A DNA stretch of 64,000 bases from DASUHT01 sp038230835 (GTDB lineage Bacteria > Actinomycetota > Thermoleophilia > Gaiellales > JAICJC01), in the NCBI GenBank assembly GCA_038230835.1, contig JBBRMM010000001.1, positions 62,001 through 126,000 on the forward strand, given 5' to 3'. Under the pieces are notes generated by a model, which saw nothing but the letters and a program-made list of their open reading frames with translations, searched no databases and was not told the origin of the DNA. The translations under genes were made by a program, and so were the position numbers. Positions 8,080 through 15,880 of the stretch are shown here, one piece after another. Numbering within the stretch: the stretch's first letter is position 1; each line of letters opens with the position of its first letter.

Positions 8080-8379
8080 TCAGGTTCCGCGGGTGCTCGC
8101 CGCGATCGGCCCGTCGGCGTACCGCCGCGCCGAGCGCTCACGAGCTCGCTGGGCCTCGCGCTCGCGGTCCTTCGGCGCAGCCGTGGTCACCAGGTGGTCG
8201 AGCAACTCCGCCGAGGCCCTGGTGACAGCTTCGACGGCTTGGTCGAACGCCTCCCGGTTGACCTGCGACGGCTTGGTGAACCCACTGATCTTGCGGACGT
8301 ACTGCAGCGCGGCACTGCGGATCTCCTCGTCGCTGGCGGGCGGCTCGAAGTTGTAGAGGGTATGGATGTTCCGGCACAT
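8080..8379 (-). CDS. DUF2277 family protein
   Basis: A 99-residue protein with the family's hallmark start MCRNIHTLYNFEPPASDEEI and the core LQYVRKISGFTKPSQVNREA, ending in a charged helix PKDREREAQRARERSARRY. The start at 8379 is chosen because MCRNI is the conserved N-terminus. Function unknown. It is convergent with the secreted protein gene, only 36 bp away, and divergent from the DUF1697 gene. Confidence 0.85.
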   Translation of the reverse strand: MCRNIHTLYNFEPPASDEEIRSAALQYVRKISGFTKPSQVNREAFDQAVEAVTRASAELLDHLVTTAAPKDREREAQRARERSARRYADGPIAASTRGT

Positions 8380-8475
8380 GGGGGTATTCAAGCAGCTTCG
8401 CGGGGGGTTGCTCACCACCCTGCCCGATAGCATCCGAATCCGTCGGCCCCTGGTGGGGGTCGCGGAAAGGACGGA

Positions 8476-9012
8476 ATGACGCGGCAGATCGCGCTGCTGC
8501 GCGGGATCAACGTCGGTGGGAACCGGCGGGTGGGCATGGCCGACCTGCGCGCGCTGATGGTTGAGCTGGGCTATGCCGACGCCCGCACACACCTCCAGAG
8601 CGGCAACGTGGTGTTCACCGCATCGGAGGTGCCGGAGGCCACCGCGGACCGCATCGAGGCGCGCCTGAAGGCGGACATGGGCCTCGATGTCTCGGTGCTG
8701 GTGCGCACCCGTGACGACTTCGCCGCGATCGTCGCCCGCAACCCGTTGTGCGAGTGCGCGGTCAACCCGAGCCGGCATCTGGTGGTGTTCCTGTCGGCTG
8801 GCGCCGACCCGGCGGTGATCCGTGGGATCGACGCCGCTCGGTTCGAGCCCGAGCGGTTCAGCGCCCACGGCCGCGAGATCTACGTTTGGCTCCCCGAGGG
8901 GGTCCAGCGTGCGCAGCTCACTCACGCGTTCTGGGAGAAGCAGCTCGGAGTCGTCGCCACCGCGCGCAACTGGAATACGGTGGAGCGACTACTCGCTCTC
9001 GCGGACGAGTAG
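8476..9012 (+). CDS. DUF1697 family protein
   Basis: A 178-residue protein with the family signature QIALLRGINVGGNRRVGMAD at the N-terminus, then YADARTHLQSGNVVF and a C-terminal FWEKQLGVVATARNWNTV. No catalytic role is established for this family. GGAAAGG lies 8 nt before the ATG. It stands alone upstream of the rpmG-secE-nusG unit. Confidence 0.85.
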   Translation: MTRQIALLRGINVGGNRRVGMADLRALMVELGYADARTHLQSGNVVFTASEVPEATADRIEARLKADMGLDVSVLVRTRDDFAAIVARNPLCECAVNPSRHLVVFLSAGADPAVIRGIDAARFEPERFSAHGREIYVWLPEGVQRAQLTHAFWEKQLGVVATARNWNTVERLLALADE

Positions 9013-9122
9013 CGGCGCTCGGTTCGGCGTCGTCGGTAGCAAGCCGTCGCCGAACAGTTGGAGATCAGCGACCGACGGTCGGGTTGAGCCACGTCGGTGC
9101 GGGGCGTCCGCCGGCCGACCGG

Positions 9123-9150
9123 TCGACCGCACGACGATCGCGTGTATCCT
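9123..9150 (+). promoter_or_regulatory. candidate promoter of rpmG-secE-nusG
   Basis: TCGACC at 9123-9128, a 16 bp spacer and TATCCT at 9145-9150, about 50 bp before rpmG. An 8 bp inverted repeat (GTTCGGCG/CGCCGAAC) upstream near 9021-9055 may end the preceding unit. Confidence 0.4.
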
Positions 9151-9199
9151 GCCTGTCCGGCGCGCGCATAGGGCGCGTGCGGAAGCAAGGAGTTTTTCC

Positions 9200-9364
9200 G
9201 TGGCCAAGACGGGTGTGCGGGTGTTGGTAACGCTTGCCTGCGGGGAGTGCAAGCGGCGCAACTATCAGACCAACAAGTCGAAGCGCAACTCGCCGGACCG
9301 GATCGAGTTCAACAAGTACTGCCGGTGGTGCGGCAAGCACACTGCGCACAAGGAAACGCGCTGA
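9200..9364 (+). CDS. rpmG: 50S ribosomal protein L33, zinc-binding form
   Basis: Large-subunit protein of 54 residues. Cys14-x2-Cys17 (CGEC) and Cys41-x2-Cys44 (CRWC) form the zinc site of the C+ type of L33. Start GTG 9200 with AAGGAG at 9187-9192. First gene of the rpmG-secE-nusG unit, the usual actinobacterial order, though no tRNA gene is present between rpmG and secE. Confidence 0.93.
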   Translation: MAKTGVRVLVTLACGECKRRNYQTNKSKRNSPDRIEFNKYCRWCGKHTAHKETR

Positions 9365-9369
9365 CGAGG

Positions 9370-9678
9370 ATGGCGCGCACCCCTCGACGTAACGTGCAGC
9401 CGGCGCAGCGCCGCAGCCTCACTCAGCCCTCCGGCAGGCCGAAGAGCCAGTCCGGCGGGGAGCCGGCGATCCGGCGAAGGGGTATCCGGGGGGTGTTCGC
9501 CTTTGGTGGCGAGGTGCGCTCGGAGCTGAACAAGGTTGACTTCCCCAACCGGCAGCAGACCATGCAGGCCACGCTGGTGGTGCTGGCGGCGTGCATCATC
9601 GTCGGGTTCTATCTGTGGGGCCTCGACCAGGTGTTCGCACGGCTTGCGTCCAAGATCATCCAGTTCCAGAAGGGCTGA
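9370..9678 (+). CDS. secE: preprotein translocase subunit SecE
   Basis: A 102-residue single-span SecE. The Arg/Pro-rich N-terminal 45 residues are followed by the conserved amphipathic helix RSELNKVDFPNRQQT and one transmembrane helix ATLVVLAACIIVGFYLWGL. It clamps SecY in the SecYEG channel. ATG 9370 lies 5 nt after the rpmG stop, and nusG follows. Confidence 0.9.
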   Translation: MARTPRRNVQPAQRRSLTQPSGRPKSQSGGEPAIRRRGIRGVFAFGGEVRSELNKVDFPNRQQTMQATLVVLAACIIVGFYLWGLDQVFARLASKIIQFQKG

Positions 9679-9683
9679 GCGGC

Positions 9684-10214
9684 ATGTTTCGATGGTATGT
9701 GATCAATACGTATTCCGGGCACGAGAACAAGGTCAAGGCGAACCTCGAGCACCGTGTGAAGTCGATGAGCCAGGATCACGTGGTGCGGCGCATCGTCGTG
9801 CCCACCGAGTCGGTGGTCGAGACCAAGGACGGCCAGAAGGTGCAGACCGAGCGCCGGCTGTGGCCGGGCTACGTGCTGGTCAACATGGACCTGACTGACG
9901 ACGCCTGGATCCTGGTCAAGAACACACCCGGCGTGACCGGGTTCGTCGGGTCGCAGAACAAGCCGGTGCCGCTGAGCCAGCCGGAGGTCGATCGCATGCT
10001 GCACACCGCGGCGGCAACCGCTGCGGCTCCGCAGAAGAGCCGCGCAGAGTTCGCGCTTGGCGAGAACGTCAAGGTGACGTCAGGCCCGCTGGCGGACTTC
10101 GACGGCGAGATCGCCGAGATCAACGAGGACCAGGGCAAGCTCAAGGTGCTGGTGTCGATCTTCGAGCGCCAGGTGCCGGTCGAGCTCGAGTTCGACAAGG
10201 TGAAGAAGATCTGA
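9684..10214 (+). CDS. nusG: transcription antitermination/termination factor NusG
   Basis: A 176-residue protein: NGN domain at about 1-110 (RWYVINTYSGHENKVKANLE, then RRLWPGYVLVNMDL and NTPGVTGFVG) and a C-terminal KOW domain (ENVKVTSGPLADFDGEIAEI). Binds RNA polymerase and couples it to Rho or ribosomal S10. No acidic N-terminal extension, unlike many actinobacterial NusG proteins. ATG 9684 overlaps nothing; the secE stop is 5 nt upstream. The last codons (KKI) and stop form the left arm of a long perfect hairpin. Confidence 0.95.
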   Translation: MFRWYVINTYSGHENKVKANLEHRVKSMSQDHVVRRIVVPTESVVETKDGQKVQTERRLWPGYVLVNMDLTDDAWILVKNTPGVTGFVGSQNKPVPLSQPEVDRMLHTAAATAAAPQKSRAEFALGENVKVTSGPLADFDGEIAEINEDQGKLKVLVSIFERQVPVELEFDKVKKI

Positions 10215-10238
10215 CCCTCGACGGGTCAGATCTTCTTC
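10202..10238 (+). terminator. 16 bp perfect hairpin overlapping the nusG stop
   Basis: GAAGAAGATCTGACCC pairs perfectly with GGGTCAGATCTTCTTC around the 5 nt loop TCGAC. The left arm contains the last nusG codons and TGA. The right arm ends in a T/C-rich stretch that could serve as the uridine tract. It would end the rpmG-secE-nusG transcript, separating it from rplK. Confidence 0.65.
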
Positions 10239-10242
10239 GGTG

Positions 10243-10531
10243 CCAGGTCCGTGACCTGGCACCCCCCAGCCGCCCCGTGTGATCTGCCGACGACGCTCGT
10301 GTGCGTGGGCGTTGTTGGTCGATCGGCCAGGTCCGTGACCTGGCACCCCCCCAGCCGCCCCGTGTGATCTGCCGACGACGCTCGTGTGCGTGGGCGTTGT
10401 TGGTCGATCGGCCAGGTCCGTGACCTGGCACCCCCCAGCCGCCCCGTGTGATCTGCCGACGACGCTCGTGTGCGTGGGCGCTGTTGGTCGATCGGCCAGG
10501 TCCGTGACCTGGCACCCCCCAGCCGCCCCGT
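10243..10531. repeat. tandem array, three full 84-85 bp units plus a 36 bp partial unit
   Basis: Units start at 10243, 10327, 10412 and 10496. Each opens with the perfect hairpin CCAGGTC-CGT-GACCTGG, followed by a C run, CAGCCGCCCCGTGTGATC and a shared tail ending GTTGGTCGATCGG. The copies are almost identical; the second has one extra C, and the third one C for T in GCGTTGTTGG. The first copy's hairpin extends to GGTGCCAGGTC/GACCTGGCACC. No gene lies here, and the unit resembles an amplified REP-type palindrome. Confidence 0.85.
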
Positions 10532-10554
10532 ACACCTGGTACCTGAGGGTGTCC

Positions 10555-10752
10555 CGATTCCGTGCCGATTCCGTCTCCATGTCCGTACGGGGTCTGACCC
10601 CGGGGTGGGGTGGGGGTGGGGTGGGTCGGTCTGCCCGCCGGCCTGGCCGCGGCGGGTTCAACGGCGTCCGGCTCTTGGCGCCGCCAAGCTGTCGCGATTC
10701 CGTGCCGATTCCGTCTCCGGGTCCGTACGGGGTCTGACCCCGGGGTGGGGTG
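10555..10752. repeat. two copies of a 58 bp palindrome-bearing repeat
   Basis: Bases 10555-10612 and 10695-10752 are the same apart from one dinucleotide (AT against GG). Each holds a direct repeat GATTCCGTGCCGATTCCGTC and the perfect palindrome GGGGTC-T-GACCCC, then a GT-rich run (GGGGTGGGGTG). Both are followed by further GGTGGGGTGGGTCGG sequence. The 19 bp core CCGTACGGGGTCTGACCCC recurs inverted after rpoC (30968-30986). Confidence 0.8.
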
Positions 10753-10936
10753 CCGCCACCCGGATGGGTGGGGGTGGGGTGGGTCGGCCGCGTGGGCAGG
10801 TGTACGGTGAGTGCCGGGACGGCCCCGATTCACCAACGCGTGGCTCCGGATCTTCGCCGCGGCGGCTAGAATCCGGCGGCTCACGACCGTGGGAGCCGCG
10901 CTGACGCGCGGCGCATGAACCACTAAGGAGGAAACG

Positions 10937-11365
10937 ATGGCGAAGAAGGTCATCAAGGTCATCAAGCTCCAGATCCCGGCCGGGCAGGCCAACCCGGCCC
11001 CGCCGGTGGGCCCGGCGCTCGGCCAGCACGGGGTCAACATCATGGAGTTCTGCAAGGCGTTCAATGCCCAGACCCAGGGGCCGAATCCCGGCCGCATCAC
11101 ACCGGTCGAGATCAGCGTGTTCGAGGACCGGTCGTTCAGCTTCATCACCAAGACCCCACCGGCGGCGGTGCTGATCAAGGAGGCGCTGAACCTGAAGTCC
11201 GGCTCGGGCGAGCCGAACCGGCTCAAGGTGGGAACGATCAGCCGCGATCAGCTGCGCTCGATCGCCGAGACCAAGCTGCCCGACCTGAATGCCAACGACG
11301 TCGAGGCGGCGATGAACATCATCGCCGGCACGGCGCGGTCGATGGGTGTCGAGGTGGCGCGCTGA
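10937..11365 (+). CDS. rplK: 50S ribosomal protein L11
   Basis: A 142-residue protein that binds 23S rRNA at the GTPase-associated centre. Typical N-terminal proline-rich segment IPAGQANPAPPVGPALGQHG and C-terminal rRNA-binding domain ending AGTARSMGVEV. Strong ribosome binding site AAGGAGG 7 nt before ATG 10937. First gene of the rplK-rplA pair; its stop overlaps the rplA start (TGATG). Confidence 0.97.
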   Translation: MAKKVIKVIKLQIPAGQANPAPPVGPALGQHGVNIMEFCKAFNAQTQGPNPGRITPVEISVFEDRSFSFITKTPPAAVLIKEALNLKSGSGEPNRLKVGTISRDQLRSIAETKLPDLNANDVEAAMNIIAGTARSMGVEVAR

Positions 11366-12078
11366 TGGCCGGCAAGGCATACACCAAGGCTCGGGCCCAG
11401 ATCGACCGCGAGAAGGTCTACACCCCGCTCGAGGCGGTGCGCACGCTCAAGGAGCTGCAGACCGCCAAGTTCGACGAGACCGTCGAGGTGCACATGCGCC
11501 TGGGCGTGAACGTGCGCCACGCCGACCAGCAGTTGCGTGGGACGCTGTTCCTACCCCACGGCACCGGCCGGTCGGTGCGGGTGGCGGTATTCGCCCAGGG
11601 CGAGAAGGCCAAGGAGGCCGAGGAGGCCGGGGCCGACGTGGTGGGTGGTGAGGACCTGGCGGCCCGGGTGCTCGAGGGCTTCGGCGACTTCGACGTCGCC
11701 ATCGCCACGCCGGACATGATGGGTACCGTCGGCAAGCTCGGCCGGGTGCTGGGGCCGCAGGGCAAGATGCCGAGCCCCAAGGCCGGCACGATCACGTTCG
11801 ACGTCGCCAAGGCTGTCAACGAGGTGAAGGCCGGCAAGATCGAGTACCGGACCGACCGCACGGGGATCATCCATGCGGCGATCGGCAAGAAGTCGTTCGA
11901 CGAGCGTGCGCTGGTCGAGAACTACGGCGCCGTGCTGGACGAGATCCTGCGCGCCAAGCCGGCCGCTGCAAAGGGCCGGTATCTGAAGTCGGTGACGCTG
12001 GCCTCCACGATGGGCCCCGGGGTGCATGTGGACACGACCAAGACCCGTGACCTGCTGGACGAATCGGCCGCCACCTGA
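11365..12078 (+). CDS. rplA: 50S ribosomal protein L1
   Basis: A 237-residue two-domain protein of the L1 stalk, with the signature DMMGTVGKLGRVLGPQGKMP and the C-terminal motif KSVTLASTMGPGVHVD. In other bacteria it represses the rplKA mRNA. Start ATG 11365 shares one base with the rplK stop, so the two are translationally coupled. Confidence 0.97.
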   Translation: MAGKAYTKARAQIDREKVYTPLEAVRTLKELQTAKFDETVEVHMRLGVNVRHADQQLRGTLFLPHGTGRSVRVAVFAQGEKAKEAEEAGADVVGGEDLAARVLEGFGDFDVAIATPDMMGTVGKLGRVLGPQGKMPSPKAGTITFDVAKAVNEVKAGKIEYRTDRTGIIHAAIGKKSFDERALVENYGAVLDEILRAKPAAAKGRYLKSVTLASTMGPGVHVDTTKTRDLLDESAAT

Positions 12079-12257
12079 TGGGGCCGGGCTGAGCTAGAGT
12101 GCCCCGGTTCGTGTACATCGCGTCCGCGCCGTAGACCGTCGGGGCCCTCCGGGGCTCAAACCGCAAGACCCGACCGAGGCCGGAGCAGCGCACGCCTTCG
12201 CGTGATCTGCGTCCGCCTCTCGGCGGACGCATCGAGAATCGCGAAGGAGGTGAACAG
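12079..12257 (+). ncRNA. candidate L10 (rplJ) mRNA leader
   Basis: The 179 nt between rplA and rplJ is long for this operon and contains a perfect 10 bp hairpin TGCGTCCGCC-TCTC-GGCGGACGCA at 12208-12231, about 27 nt before the rplJ start. In many bacteria the rplJL mRNA leader binds the L10-L12 complex for feedback control. Position and structure fit that role, but I could not test it against the known covariance model. Confidence 0.5.
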
Positions 12258-12788
12258 ATGAACGTTGCGGACAAGCGGGCGGTGGTCGAGGAGTTGACCG
12301 CCAAGATCCGCGCCGCCCAGTCGATGATCGTGACCGACTATCGCGGGCTGACCGTGACCCAGGTTGCCGAGGTGCGCGCGTCGCTGCGCGAGGCCGGCAC
12401 CACCTTCCACGTGGCCAAGAACACGCTTGCGCGGATCGCCGCGACACAGGCCGAGAAGCCCGACCTGGTGTCCCTGCTGCAAGGTCCGACGGCGATCGCG
12501 TTCGTCGACGACGATCCAGCGGCGGCTGCCAAGAAGCTCTCAGAGCTCGCGCGGCAGACCAGGATCCTGGCGGTGCGCGGCGCCGTCATCGACGGTCGTA
12601 CCCTGACCGCCGACGAGGTGCGCCGGCTCGGTGAACTTCCGCCCAAGGAGGTCATCCTCTCGCAGATCGTCGGAGCCATCGCCGGTCCCGCGCAGGGCAC
12701 CGTGGGTGTGCTCGCCGCCCCGTTGCGCGACATCGTCGCGCTGCTGGATGCGTATATCGCCAAGCGTCAAGAAGCTGAAGCTGCCTAG
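12258..12788 (+). CDS. rplJ: 50S ribosomal protein L10
   Basis: A 176-residue protein. The N-terminal rRNA-binding domain (YRGLTVTQVAEVRASLREAG, KNTLARIA) is followed by a C-terminal helix (LAAPLRDIVALLDAYIAKRQ) that carries L7/L12 dimers. Strong site GAAGGAGG upstream. Forms the stalk base with rplL, 18 nt downstream. Confidence 0.96.
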   Translation: MNVADKRAVVEELTAKIRAAQSMIVTDYRGLTVTQVAEVRASLREAGTTFHVAKNTLARIAATQAEKPDLVSLLQGPTAIAFVDDDPAAAAKKLSELARQTRILAVRGAVIDGRTLTADEVRRLGELPPKEVILSQIVGAIAGPAQGTVGVLAAPLRDIVALLDAYIAKRQEAEAA

Positions 12789-12806
12789 ATCGAAAGGAGC
12801 CACCCT

Positions 12807-13184
12807 GTGGCTGTTGCAGACATCGTGAAATCGCTCAACAAGCTCTCCGTGCTCGAGTTGGTGGAGCTCAAGAACACCCTGGAGGAGGAGTGGGGCGTGA
12901 CCGCCGCCGCGGCCGCCCCGGTGATGGTCGCCGCCCCCGCCGGCGGCGGCGGCGAGGCCGCCGAGGAGGAGCAGACGTCGTTCGACGTCGTGCTGACCAA
13001 CGCCGGTCAGCAGAAGATCCCCGTCATCAAGGTGATCCGCGAGTTGACCGGGCTCGGCCTCAAGGAGGCCAAGGCGGTGGCCGACGATGCGCCCGCCCCG
13101 GTCAAGGAGGGCATCACCAGGGACGAGGCCGACCAGATCAAGGCCAAGCTCGAGGAGGCCGGCGCGACCGTCGAGGTCAAGTAG
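12807..13184 (+). CDS. rplL: 50S ribosomal protein L7/L12
   Basis: A 125-residue stalk protein that recruits translational GTPases. It has an N-terminal dimerisation helix (LNKLSVLELVELKNTLEEEW), an Ala/Gly hinge and the C-terminal domain (TSFDVVLTNAGQQKIPVIKV, TGLGLKEAKAVADDAPAPVK). Start GTG 12807 with AAAGGAG 7 nt upstream. A terminator follows; rpoB, normally next, is 9.5 kb away. Confidence 0.96.
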   Translation: MAVADIVKSLNKLSVLELVELKNTLEEEWGVTAAAAAPVMVAAPAGGGGEAAEEEQTSFDVVLTNAGQQKIPVIKVIRELTGLGLKEAKAVADDAPAPVKEGITRDEADQIKAKLEEAGATVEVK

Positions 13185-13214
13185 CCCGGAACCGGTGCGA
13201 ACACGCCGGTCCGT

Positions 13215-13255
13215 CCGACCATGAGTGGTCGGTGCGGGCCGGCTTCGCCGGTTTT
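13215..13255 (+). terminator. rplJL terminator
   Basis: Two consecutive hairpins: CCGACCA-TGAG-TGGTCGG (13215-13232) and CCGGC-TTC-GCCGG followed by TTTT (13239-13255). The second is a compact intrinsic terminator. It means rpoBC is not simply transcribed from the rplJL promoter. Confidence 0.6.
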
Positions 13256-13324
13256 CGGTCGTCGGCGGGTCTCTCGCGTCGGTGGCGGCGTTGATGCAAG
13301 GCGGTGGCAAGTAGAATGTCTCGG

Positions 13325-13990
13325 ATGGACAAGGCATCCTGCAATGCGCCCTTCACGCCGGTCCGGGCCGAGCCGAGCGACCAGTCCGAACAGGTCACCC
13401 AGGCGCTCTTCGCCGACCCGATGGACGTACTCGCCCGCGACAACGGCTGGGCGCAGGTGACGATCGCCGACGGGTACGCCGGGTATGTGCGCGCAGACGT
13501 CCTGGCCGACCCGCTGCCCAAGGAGCCGGCGCACGTGGTGGTCGTGCCGCAGGCGGCCGATCGGTACCTGGGTACGTGGCTTCCGGCTCCGGGCCTGCGC
13601 ACCGAGCCGCTGGCGGCAGCGCGGCGCAAGGCCGGGGGCGAGACGATCGCCGAAACTGCGCTCATGTTCCTCGGAGCGGCGTACGAGTGGGGTGGCGTGA
13701 CGGTGGTCGGGCTGGACTGCTCGGGACTCGTGCAGGCCGTGCACCGGCGTTTCGGCAAGCTGCTTCCGCGCAACGCCGACCAGCAGGAGGGGGTCGGCCG
13801 CGAGGTGTCGCTCCGGCAGGCCGCTCCCGGCGATCTCCTCTGCTACGGCGACCACGTCGCGATCTGGCTCGGAGGCGGCGAGATCGTGCACGCGTCGAGC
13901 GACGCCGGCACGGTTGTGCGCGAAAAGCACCCAGCCGCCCTCAAGGCCCGCTTGCGCAGCGTCCGCCGGGTCTACGAAGCCGAGGATTGA
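13325..13990 (+). CDS. NlpC/P60 family cysteine hydrolase with SH3-like region
   Basis: About 221 residues: an N-terminal SH3-like stretch (DPMDVLARDNGWAQVTIADG, YAGYVRADVL) and a C-terminal NlpC/P60 papain-like domain. The catalytic Cys is in GLDCSGLVQ and the His in GEIVHAS; GDHVAIWLGG is also typical. Resembles YkfC-type gamma-D-Glu-dipeptide hydrolases that recycle muropeptides. No signal peptide is seen, so it is probably cytoplasmic. In-frame starts at 13304 and 13316 overlap a TAGAAT -10 box (13312-13317); ATG 13325 lies 7 nt after it, suggesting a leaderless mRNA. The dipeptide transporter operon next door fits a peptide-recycling role. Confidence 0.78.
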   Translation: MDKASCNAPFTPVRAEPSDQSEQVTQALFADPMDVLARDNGWAQVTIADGYAGYVRADVLADPLPKEPAHVVVVPQAADRYLGTWLPAPGLRTEPLAAARRKAGGETIAETALMFLGAAYEWGGVTVVGLDCSGLVQAVHRRFGKLLPRNADQQEGVGREVSLRQAAPGDLLCYGDHVAIWLGGGEIVHASSDAGTVVREKHPAALKARLRSVRRVYEAED

Positions 13991-13996
13991 TCGCCC

Positions 13997-14016
13997 CAGA
14001 GCAGGGTCGTGCTCTG
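13997..14016 (+). terminator. hairpin after the NlpC/P60 gene
   Basis: CAGAGCA-GGGTCG-TGCTCTG is a perfect 7 bp stem 6 nt after the stop codon. There is no T run. A possible -10 box TAACAT (14060-14065) for the next operon follows. Confidence 0.35.
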
Positions 14017-14127
14017 CCCTGGAATCGCGGTCCGCGATGCACACCGGCTGCCGGTGCTCTAACATCGCGCAGTCGCCTGGCGTCGTAACGCGTGGCACAC
14101 CCTGCCGCCCCTGCCTGAGGAGGATCA

Positions 14128-15822
14128 ATGCGCCACCTGTCCTGGAAGGCCACCGCACTGGTGGTCGCCGTTGCGCTTTCGGCCGGCTGCGGGTCGAGCG
14201 GAAGCTCGTCCCCGACCACCAGCACCAGCTCCGGCACCGCGAGCCACAGGGGCGGGACGCTGACCGTCCTCTCCAACGCGAGCTTCGGTACCGCCGACCC
14301 GGCGCAGAACTACACCCTCGGCGAGTGGCAGCTGCTGATCATGACCCACGACGGTCTGGTCGGCTTCAAGCGCGTCGGTGGTGCGGGGGGCAACGCGCTC
14401 GTGCCCGATCTCGCCACCACCGTTCCGGTGCCGACCAACGGCGGCAAGACCTACACCTTCACCCTGCAACCGGGGATCAAGTACTCCGACGGCACGCCGC
14501 TCAAGGCCAGCGACTTCTTGACCGTCGTCAAACGGCAGTTCACCGTCCCCGGCCCGACCACGTTCTACAACCAGATCGTGGGCGCCGCGGCGTGCGCCGC
14601 GAAGCCGAAGTCGTGCGATCTGTCCAAAGGCGTGGTCACCGATGACACGGCTGGCACGGTGACGTTCAACCTGACCTCACCCGATCCGGAGTTCCTCGAT
14701 CAGCTGGCGCTGCCGTTCATGCTCGCGGTTCCGGGTACTACGCCGCTCACGAATCAGGGCAACAACGTGCCGCCCGGCACCGGTCCGTACATGTGGAAGT
14801 CCTACGACCCCAACAAGGCGGCCGTGCTCGTTCGTAACCCGTACTTCAAGCAGTGGTCGGTCGATGCCCAGCCGCTCGGTAATCCCGACAGCATCGTCGA
14901 GAAGTTCGGCCTCAGCCTCGAGGCCGAGGTGACCGAGATCGAGAATGGCCAGGCCGACGTGATGTTCGACCAGGATCTGATCCCGGCCGACCGTCTGAGT
15001 GACGTCTCGACCAAGTACGCCAGCCAGGTGCACGTGCAGCTGTTGACCGCCGACTACTACTTCGCGCTCAACACCCGCGTGCCGCCGTTCAACAACCTGC
15101 AGGCGAGGCAGGCCGTGAACTACGCCGCCGATCGCGGCGCCATGATCAAGGAGTTCGGCGGTCCGTCGCTGGCGGCTCCCACGTGTCAGATCCTGCCTCC
15201 GAACTTCCCCGGCTACAAGCCGTACTGCCCGTACACGGCGGGCACCGATACCACCAAGTGGACCGCCCCCGACCTGACCAAGGCGCGCCAGCTCGTCGCA
15301 CAGTCGGGCACGAAGGGCGCCAAGGTCACGATCGTCGGCACCACCGACGAGCTCGGCAAGGCGCTCGCGCTCCAGCTCGTCAGCGACATGAACAAGATCG
15401 GCTACAACGCGACCGCCCACCTGCTTGCCGGGGGGCCGCAGTACCCGTTCATCCAGAACTCGAGCAACAAGATCCAGGTCGGCTACTCGCAGTGGTTCCA
15501 GGACTATCCGGCCGCGTCGGACTTCCTGAATGTGCTCACCGGCTGCGGCAACTTCCACCCCAACAGCGACGCCAGCCCGAACATCGCGGAGTTCTGCAAC
15601 AAGGGCATCCAGGCCAAGATGACCCAGGCTTCGACGCTCGCGGCCACGAATCCGACCGGTGCCAACGACATCTGGGCGCAGGTCGACCACCAGGTCACCG
15701 ACCAGGCACCGTGGGTGGACATGTTCAACCCCAAGCAGATCGACTTCGAGGCCAAGCGGGTGCAGGGCTACCAGTGGAGCCCGCAGTGGTACACCCTGCT
15801 CGACCAGCTCTGGGTCAAGTAG
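14128..15822 (+). CDS. peptide ABC transporter substrate-binding lipoprotein
   Basis: A 564-residue SBP_bac_5 (DppA/OppA) family protein. A signal peptide ends in the lipobox LSAGC, giving a diacylglyceryl-Cys, followed by a Ser/Thr linker. The mature part has the family pattern RGGTLTVL, ADPAQNYT, LQPGIKYSDGTPLKASDF and NNVPPGTGPYMW. Binds peptides or similar solutes outside the membrane for the permease encoded next. GAGGAGG lies 5 nt before the ATG. It is the first gene of a five-gene operon; a hairpin separates it from the permease genes. Confidence 0.9.
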   Translation: MRHLSWKATALVVAVALSAGCGSSGSSSPTTSTSSGTASHRGGTLTVLSNASFGTADPAQNYTLGEWQLLIMTHDGLVGFKRVGGAGGNALVPDLATTVPVPTNGGKTYTFTLQPGIKYSDGTPLKASDFLTVVKRQFTVPGPTTFYNQIVGAAACAAKPKSCDLSKGVVTDDTAGTVTFNLTSPDPEFLDQLALPFMLAVPGTTPLTNQGNNVPPGTGPYMWKSYDPNKAAVLVRNPYFKQWSVDAQPLGNPDSIVEKFGLSLEAEVTEIENGQADVMFDQDLIPADRLSDVSTKYASQVHVQLLTADYYFALNTRVPPFNNLQARQAVNYAADRGAMIKEFGGPSLAAPTCQILPPNFPGYKPYCPYTAGTDTTKWTAPDLTKARQLVAQSGTKGAKVTIVGTTDELGKALALQLVSDMNKIGYNATAHLLAGGPQYPFIQNSSNKIQVGYSQWFQDYPAASDFLNVLTGCGNFHPNSDASPNIAEFCNKGIQAKMTQASTLAATNPTGANDIWAQVDHQVTDQAPWVDMFNPKQIDFEAKRVQGYQWSPQWYTLLDQLWVK

Positions 15823-15835
15823 TGGCCATCAAGGT

Positions 15836-15861
15836 GGGTGGGGCCGGTTGCGGCCCCACCC
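15836..15861 (+). terminator. intercistronic hairpin after the binding-protein gene
   Basis: GGGTGGGGCCG-GTTG-CGGCCCCACCC is a perfect 11 bp stem. Such structures after binding-protein genes often protect or partly end the transcript, so that the binding protein is made in excess of the permease. That interpretation is inferred. Confidence 0.55.
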
Positions 15862-15880
15862 CCTCTGGTAACGTGATTCG

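Larger units (their letters stand above)
10215..10936. other. nusG-rplK spacer: repeats, weak promoter and stem before rplK
   Basis: In most bacteria nusG and rplK are nearly adjacent; here 722 bp separate them. After the nusG hairpin and the two repeat families, the last 130 bp hold a possible -10 box TAGAAT at 10868-10873 without a convincing -35. A 7 bp stem GCCGCGC/GCGCGGC (10895-10912) follows, which could be part of an rplK leader bound by L1. No protein-coding frame here looks real. Confidence 0.5.

Noticed and set aside
9013..9199. tRNA gene before rpmG, as in many bacteria
   Set aside because: No cloverleaf with a TTCGANNC T-loop and acceptor pairing could be found.
10243..10531. 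Tandem array considered as a CRISPR
   Set aside because: Units are identical along their whole length with no unique spacers, and the period is 84 bp. No cas genes are near.
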